Shown here in pieces: positions 17,001 through 26,000 of a DNA stretch of 64,000 nucleotides (positions within the stretch are counted from its first letter, which is position 1; each line of letters begins with the position of its first letter). The DNA comes from Notospermus geniculatus (Eukaryota; Nemertea; Pilidiophora; Heteronemertea; Lineidae), in NCBI GenBank assembly GCA_002633025.1, contig NMRB01000512.1, forward strand, positions 107,969 through 171,968, in the 5' to 3' direction. Made by a program: the position numbers and the translations under genes. Below the pieces are notes generated by a model. That model was not told the DNA's origin. It saw nothing but the letters and a program-made list of their open reading frames with translations, and did not search any database.

Positions 17001-20000
17001 GATTCATATCTTATTGCAGAGTGTGTCTCCTCCATTGAGTGTCCGTGCCACCGGAAGATGACAAAAACTGGTTGCAGATGTTTCTGTGAGTACAGACTGG
17101 ATGTGGTCCATCAGAAAACTTATGATCTTCATGCAGCATCACATGATGTGAAATCTTGTATTCATCTCAGAGACTGTCACTCTCCATCTTGGTCACGGGG
17201 CAGTTTTCATTTTAGCACTTCGACTCCATTGCCATGCGTTGAATGAGAGAGGATTAGTGACAAAAAATGTACGATTTCCATCTTGAAATATCAAGGCTCT
17301 CGTCACTTTGCCCTCAGATTGCAGTCCACTCAGAGAAGCCAAAGGCCTAGCGATTTTGACCCGACCCTTAATAGTGCTTCAAGATGGCCACCTTCCAACC
17401 TAAAATACTCATGCTCTGAGGGCCTACACAATGTACCCAATCAGAAACCCCATGATTTCATAATCCTTGATCATCGTTCCATCCTGTTTCAGGTTGTCGA
17501 CTTGGAACCAAGCCTGTCAGATTTGGGAACAAAACAAAATGTGCCTGTAAGTGGTTTGAGCGGATCAGCACGAAGAAATGTGAATCGAAATATGCTTCGT
17601 TAGAATGTTGCTAAGTTCATTTCTGATGTACTCAGTGGTACATACTTTGGTTGCTGTAACAATGGAAGTATAGCAGTGAATGTTGACCGATTCTCACTGT
17701 TCTTTCCCATGAAACGCATGGTGAACGATGGAAGTACGGCACTGATGCTGATTTATTCTTTCTGGAGTTGTACCACTGAGCTGATACAGCGACTGTTTTC
17801 ATTTCAGTTTCCGCCTGTCCAGAAGGTTTCACTCAAGTGATAAAGGAGAAAATACCAATATGCAAACCAAACGGGAAGTGTCCGCCATTTTATTCCATGA
17901 ATGATGATGAGAAGTGTGCCTGTAAGTTGAGGTTGAGCTACTGTGGGATTACGTAATAATGGAGCTCGTCCAGGCTTACCTGATAACCAGTCAGGGGAGG
18001 TGGGGATGAGCAACATCTTTGGGTAGGGTAGAGATCTAAATAGCATGGCAACCAGCCTCGTGACCGATGCTGGAAACCCATATGCAAGACAAAGCATCAT
18101 CATCATTCTTTGGTAGCCACAGGTATTCCTGTTGACATGCGTGCATGGACCGAGGTTATTCAGTGAGTTTGTGTGTATCTGTACTAATGTTCCTGTGAAA
18201 TATTCGGTTTCTATTCATCAATTTGTCACAGTTGCAGGATGTCCCATCGGTTACAGAGCAGACGATACCAAGAATATGTACAAGTGTCATTGTAAGTAAG
18301 AGCATACAATGTATTCCAACTGCTGATGTTTTCAAAATGTGATAGCAATGACAGCCAGCTAATCAATTAGAACTTTGTTTACCTCTGACGATATGATACA
18401 TGCTACTTGTAATGTCTCTCAATCGTCTTTTTCAAGTTTCACTTGAAAGCACAAACGAACTTAGTAATGTCTCTCGATCGTCTTTTTCAAGTTTCACTTG
18501 AAAGCACAAACGAACTTGTCAGTAATGTCTCTCGATCGTCTTTTTCAAGTTTCACTTGAAAGCACAAACGAACTTGTTAGTAATGTCTCTCAATCATCTT
18601 TTTCAAGTTTCACGATGCCCTGATTGGTACACTTACAAAAACAAACAATGCACTTGTAAGTAGCTTTCTTTTGCATTCTCATTCCAAATATAATACACGT
18701 AAGATTGAGGATTGAGACTTTCAACTAAATGTTTTCTAAGTACCTGTGTATGAACGAGGGGAATCAATGGCAAACATCAGATTTTCATTGCCTCCAGTTG
18801 TACACGAACACAGAAATGTCCTGCTGAGAGTCTCCAGTTGTGTGAAACGCTGTTGTAGGAGGTTGTGTAGATTCTTGTTTCGAAGTACCGGTATCAGTAC
18901 ACAACTTGTTTAGGGGAGCATCAACTCATACTTCTTTTCTATCTTCTTCAGTTGCTGGATGTGATAAGGGCCTAGTACCTCATAAAGCTGGAGGGTTGCA
19001 ACTCTGTAGGAAACCAAAGAATGATTCATCAACAACGCTGAAACCAACAACAGGAAAAGACAAAGGTAGGCCAAACATGGTGAAATGTAACTTGACGATT
19101 CTGGCTCATCCTCCCATCGCTGGGCTTTGGTTTGGTCTCGCTCTTGGTGCAAGCGTATGAAGAGGAGCGAGACCAAAGCCCTGTGATGGAAGGATGGCTG
19201 TGCCCCAATTCTTTACGCTGGAGTCAATTTTGAATCCAACCTGTAGGATTTTGATATTGAGAAATCTTGAGCCATGCCTCCCAACTCCCCCTCCCACAAC
19301 TTGGTGAGTTTTGTAGGTGGATTACTGTAATTTTCGGGCTATAAGGCGCGGCTTTTTTCAAGAATAAGGGTCTAAAATTGGGGGTGCGCCTTATCTGCAG
19401 ATAGAGTCCGAAAATTTGATCAGAGGTGTCACAACAAGCTAATTCACCTGATGACTGCGTGTTACAGGGAGGTGCGTCTTATGGATTTCGTCAAGGGTTT
19501 AGGGTGAAATTAGGGGGTGCGCCTTATAGTCAGGTGCGCCCTATAGTCGCGTTTCTTGACTTTTCTAGGATGCCCGATTGGTTACAAAATGAAGAAAGGA
19601 GACTGTGTATGTAAGTATATTGCTTTTGGTGATGGGGAAATTTCATCATTGAAAAGGGATTGAACCAAAAGAGGTCCTGTTCCATTCAAAACTGCCGGTG
19701 TATACTGCTGCTTATCAACTGTCAGATTGTTCAATGCAAACGTACAAATGTTTTTTCCATGTTTTAGTTGTTGACTGTCCCATTGGTTACAAGACAGAGG
19801 CTGGGAAGTGTGAATGTGAGTATCAAACATCAGTGATCAGATAGCATCAGGCGAAATCCAAGTACATTGTCAAGATATAGAAGAGCCCAACGCTTTGCAG
19901 ACAAGTGCAGTAAACAATGATTGTCACTTGACCTCTGAATGAAGCAATGATATCTGTTATTTCTTCTTCAGTTCAGAAATGTCCCCCTGACTTTGAAAAA

Positions 20001-23000
20001 CAAGGAGATTATTGTAAGAGTAAGTATTATCAGGAGACGAGATGAAATATGTTGATATTCCCCTGAATCTAGACTTTTGTATGGGGGCTTGTATTGTAGA
20101 CCAGAAAGTAGACCAATGGCAAGCGTTGACATGGCGTGGTGACTTCAGTAGTTCGCAGTGAGCGAATTCCATTGTACTTTCGTCAGCTGTGTCTTTGAAT
20201 GTATGTTATCGGTATGTGTCTTTATAGGAAAGGGTGCCCATTGTCAAATCGGATACAAGGCTAAGGGTGGTAATTGTGTTTGTAAGTATGAGTTGTGTGT
20301 CACTGATAGAAAGGGTCCTTTATGTTGATGTAACTTAGATCCTTGCACTCTCTCAATGGTTTATGTAGGATGTTTATCTTTCATCATCTCAACTCGCTGG
20401 GTTTCACAGGCAGACTTATAGATTCTGAATGTAAGAAGAAAACTGCCAGAGTGGGCGATCGGAGTCAACCAGATTGCACGAGTTGATTTTCTCCGGCCGT
20501 GAAAGTCTATCTTCATTTCTGAAGAGAGTAATCTCAGCTGCAGATGTCATCCGTACATTCACGTTATGCATTCTGTAATCTGTTCTGTCCACATTGACCA
20601 TGTTGGGTCCCTGTCTACCACTTCTCTTACAGTTGATGAATGTCCGACGGGGTTCAAGAAAACTGGAAAGCGTTGCATTCGTAAGTAACTCAGTCAACAT
20701 CAGACACCTTGCGTAACTGTGGTACCATAGTTCGGGCTATAAGGCGCGGCCTTTTTCTTTGAAGAAGGGTCTAAATTGGGGGTGCGTCTTATCTGTGGCT
20801 TGAGTCCAACAATTTGTCGAGAGTGTCAAGATGCTGACGAACCCAAGCATTCAAGCACGCATGGATGATGCACTGAAACAATCACTGACGAAACTGCGCC
20901 TTATACGGCGGTGCGTCTTATGTATGAATTTCGTCAAAGATTTTGGGTGAAATTAGGGGGTGTGCCTTATAGTCAGGTGTGCCCTGTAGTCGCAAAAATA
21001 ATGTAAATCTCCCATTTTGTTTCTTAACCATTCATTTATAATGTATGTCTCTCTTTGAAGGTCCTTGTCCAAAGAACTACAAGCAAGTCGGGAAAGTGTG
21101 TCTACGTAAGTCTAATCTAGTCTTCTTCATTTCTTCATCGTACTCATCAAAGGGGCAAGATTACATCATGAATTGTTCTACTCAGGTCTGCTGTTCTGTA
21201 CAGCATTATTGTTGACAGTTTACGAGAATGTCTGACTTCGTTCTCGGGCTACAGGGAAGCCCTCCCTGTCACCTGCTCTTTGTCTCCGATTCACGAACAT
21301 GCGTCCCTCTATATTTCAGCACATGGTAAATGCCCACACGGTTTCAAACACGCTGACCCGGGGTGTATCCTCTCACCGTCTGATCCTAAAGTTGGTAAGT
21401 TGATTGTCCGATTCAGCTCTTTCATGGTTGCTACGTTTGTTCCCTACCATATATGAGTGTAAAAAGAATTTCTGTTGAAATTGTACCTAATTTCCAGAAA
21501 ACCTGAAAGCCGACATCATCATCGCCATCGAATCATCAACAGACATGGACGAGGACGATTTTGTTGTTGCAAAAGTCTTCGGCGAGCTGCTTGTCAGCTC
21601 ACTGCCAGCGCCAACGACCCACACCCGCATCGCCGTCATGAGTTACGGGAAAGATACGGAAGTCTTAGGCGGGTTCGACAAGTTCAAAAACACTCAGGAA
21701 GTCATGCAGAAAATTGGTGAGTTGGCATTTTTCTTTGCATCTGATTGCAAGCGCGTGATTGCGAAACCTCGTTCAGTTACTGTACTGGATGATGCCTGTA
21801 CTGTAGGTATACTCAGTGCCATTCGCTCTAAGATGTTAAACTGTGTGCATCTATAGTTATGCTGAACGTGGTAATGCAGCCAAGGCCAGTCTAATTGTTC
21901 ACAAAGTTTCCGCATTTTCCAGCAAAGCTCAAGATGAAGTCAGGTGACACCAACATTCTGCACTGCCTGCAGAAGAGTGGCAAAGTTCTGTTTGGTCCTG
22001 GAAACAGACTCGGCGTGGCCAAGGTCTTGGTGATACTCGGAAGCGGAGAGACAAAACACAAGAAACACGTCGCTAAGGCTGCTGGGCTGTTACGCCAGTT
22101 GGGGGTGACGATCTTTTCATTCGTATTCAACGACGACGCAAACGCCAAATTTCAGTGGAGTTTGACGTACCCTGGGTTCAGGTTCCAAGTGACACGGAAA
22201 CATGCCCTTGAGTTGGTTTCCATGGTTGCACTGGCCATTGGCAGGAGTAAGTAGGAAGTTGTTGACTTGTTCAAAATGGCATCAACACAATCTTGTGTTT
22301 AACTCATTGCTGATATTCATGCTGAAAGGCCTAAGTGAAAGAGATAACACCAGGCGAAACCCGTGCTAATCCCTGCCTGTGGGCATTGTTGTGACAACCG
22401 AAGATGATTCTCCCTTACGATGTCCGTGAGGAGTTTATTTGACTTCAGCCCATCTGATGATCACCAGGGCCAACAAGACCCACATGGGTTACCAAAGCTC
22501 GCCTTGTAAGATTCACCCCTGCCCTGCATGTTATATCATGCTCCAATCACAAAAAGCTAAACAAGGTCTTTCTAACTTTTCAGACGTTGGCTGTCAGAAG
22601 GATTTAACAAGGGTCGGTGAACATTGCTACAAACTGCGGATGGGTGAGTGTGCTCTTGATGGGGTCAGAGCAGAGAATTTTATGTGGTTGGATTTTGTCA
22701 TGTGTGTAGCATTGGTCGGACCATTGCTTTCGGTGTTTGTGCTTCGTGTAAATGAAAGAGTTCCTCAGCATATTACCCGTATTTTCGCGACTATGGGGCG
22801 CACCTGGCTATAAGGCGCACCCCCTAATTTCACAATTTTCGGACATTATCTGCAGATAAGGCGCACCACCGTATAAGGCGCACCCCCAATTTTTAGACCA
22901 CGAAAAAAACCGCGCCTTATAGCCCGAAAATTACGGTACCCGGGAACCATCTTCACAAATCAAGGCCTACAGTCACTTCAACTACGCTCCCTATGTGGAG

Positions 23001-26000
23001 TGAGTGAGCGAGGGTCGGAGTGATTGGGATGCTTGTCACGGCAACATGCCTCGGGACATCTAACTTGTGTTGTGTCACATGACCCATGGTCATCTAATCA
23101 TACGAATCCGAGATTAAGTGGAGGAAACAGATCTCACTGAGTCGTTCTATTTGCAGTGAACATCTGTCCTGTAGGATACAAGAAAGATGATGACACATGT
23201 AAATGTAAGTGACGTCTTCATCATTAGCTCACCTCTGTGAGGTGAGCTTCTCTCATGGTGTGTTGTCCGTCGTCCGTCGTCGTCGTCGTCCGTCGTCGTC
23301 GTTAACAGGGGTGGCACGTTTCTAAACCGCTTGGGATAGAAACTTGAAATTTGGTGTACAGGTAGCCTATGGTGAAAAGTATCTCTCGGCCGAAACTTAG
23401 CGCTGCCAGTTTTACACTCTGGCCTGTAGGGGGCGCTTTGTGAAAACCTTCTTTTGGCCATATCTCCTGAACGCTGCTAGCTAGAACCACGAAACTTTTA
23501 TGGTGGGTTCCTCTGATGAGGCTACATCACATAAATCCCGGGTTTTTGATTTGACCTACTTTTCAAGGTCACGGAGGTCAAAGTTCATAATTCCAGTTTT
23601 TGGTGGCACGTTTCTAAACCGCTTGGCTTAGAAGCTTGAAATTTGGTGTACAGGTAGCCTATGGTAAAAACTATCTCTGGACCGAAACTTAGCGCTGCCA
23701 GTTTTACACTCTGGCCTGTAGGGGGCGCTTTGTGAAAACCTTCTTTTGCCCGTATCTCCTGAATGCTGCTAGCTAGAACCATGAAACTTTTATGGTGGGT
23801 TCCTCTAATGAGACTACATCACGTAAATCCTGGGTTTTTGATTTGGCCCACTTTTCAAGGTCACAGAGGTCAAAGTTCAAAATCCAATGTTTGGTGGCAC
23901 ATTTCGTGGCTATTTATTTGACATAGAGAGTTTTGATTTGGCATGAAGATATAGCTAGGCACCGTCTACAAGTGCACCAAATTTTGACCCAATCGGACTT
24001 CAAATATGGCCGCTAGGAAGCCATCTTGAAAAAAGGACTTTGACCCACATCTCATACATGTCAAAAGTAGGAGTAAGTTGGATGTTATAACACAGGAAAG
24101 TGGTTTGCTCACACCACTAACCCCTTCTGACGGTCTTCGACTGAGTTTATGTCATTGATTAAATTATTGCTGGTCAGATGAAATAAGCTTTACATGTATC
24201 TTGTCTGTACTGATTCTTCATCATTCACCATGAGTGTCACAGTTTTACTTCACCATAGACTTATCACAGAGGTGAGCACAATGGCCCTGGCCATTTCATT
24301 TTTCTACTGAATCAACGTGTAGTCAGTCGTCATAATGAACAGCTAAAGGTAGGTTTGCACTTTGCCGGAGCGACGGACATCAATGGACGTCGACGTTGAC
24401 CTAATGGGAGACTTTACTGTCGCCAGCGGCCACCACCAGTTAATAGCAGTCATAGAATGTCAGACGAAAACCACGCCTCATGTCATTATGGATGACGTTG
24501 TGGTGTAAACTTCTTCTCTGTGACGTCAAATTTCGTGACATTCTGTGACTGCTAACTGGTGGTGGCTTATAACGGCAAGAAAGTCTCCCGTAACAAACCT
24601 GCGTTGAGACCTATCACACGAATTCTGAGACTACAAGCCCAGAGCTGACTTGTATCTTAATCATTAACCTGTCACCATTTCAGTCAGCGACGAATGTCCC
24701 CGTGATTATGACACGATTGGAAAACAATGTCTACGTAAGATGTCTTATATCTAATATCTGATGAAGTTTTATCCTTGTAAATACAAACCACATGAAACAA
24801 GATATGGCTTCAACTTTTGTTGTCTTAAACGCACGCACCTGTCTCACTCGGTCCTTCCTCTCATGTCTTATCCATTCTTTTTCTTCAACAGTGAAGAACG
24901 ATGAGGATGTATGTCCAGTTGGGTTTGAATTTGATGGCAAGGACTGCAAAGGTAAGTCATTTCAACCCTTTCACGAAGGTACTGGAAAAGGCACTCGTAC
25001 TCTCATTAGATTAGAGTTGCTCTCACTATGCACCTTGACATCAAGGCCTATGGTCACTTGGCCCTTCGAAATACACTCCCTCCACGAGCAAGAGTAGGAG
25101 TGATAGAAACGCTTGTCAGGGCAAGACGTCATCATAATGTTTGCTGGAATTATGGTATCTATGATTGTCTGAAAATTAGGGTTTGGGCCTATGAATTTGG
25201 TACTGATCACTTAACCATGAGCAAACCATATCAGCCCCAGTTCAGATATCAGCGCCCAGATATCAGCGCCTTGATATCTGAACTGATTATGAACTGATTT
25301 GTTTTTTGTGTCATCTGCAGGTAGCAAGATCACCAATGGTTGCCTCCCGGGTTTCATCAACAAGGATGGTTCATGTGTGTGTAAGTAGGCCTAGTCATCA
25401 TATTGACAAACAGCAGAGATGTCTCACTGTGACGTCAAACAGTTGAACTGCGATATCTAATAATCTTACCTCTCAATGTCAGTTTATTACAAGTATTTCA
25501 TAATTTATATTACAGACAAAAAGTGCCCACCTCTTACCAAGCGAATCGGTGACCTATGTGTTCGTAAGTTATTGTCTCTTCTTTAATGCCTTTGATTTGA
25601 GTAAAACCAGCTTCATTCAGTCTATTGTCTGTTCCACTGCTCGCTTGGAACAAAATACTGTTGTTCTTTTCCAAATATCTGCCTGAAGGCTGTGTCTCTG
25701 TTTCAGGAAAAACAAAGGTTCTACCAACGAAGGTGAAGAAAAGGCCAAATGTGATGCCACAGATTTCTGTTGTGAAACGCCAAAGTACTGAGCAGCCGAA
25801 GAATTCTGCTCAGAACAAAGTGACGTCTTCAAAGACTAAGACAAGCCTTTCTGAGACCTCGATACGCCAGGCCCTAACGGCCGATGTACTGAAGAAATTA
25901 GGGGTACAACAAACAACATCTGCAGCGATTGTTGGAAAGGTTGGTACGAAACCTGTCAAGAGTAAGCAGACGCCGCATAAGGCGGCAACAAAGGGAACGT

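Noticed and set aside
20410-20430. Possible extra 21-nt phase-1 mini-exon between exons 27 and 28 of the modular gene
   Set aside because: It has AG and GTAAG borders and keeps the frame, but has only the split Cys at its start and none of the CPxG loop pattern. Probably chance or a dead exon.
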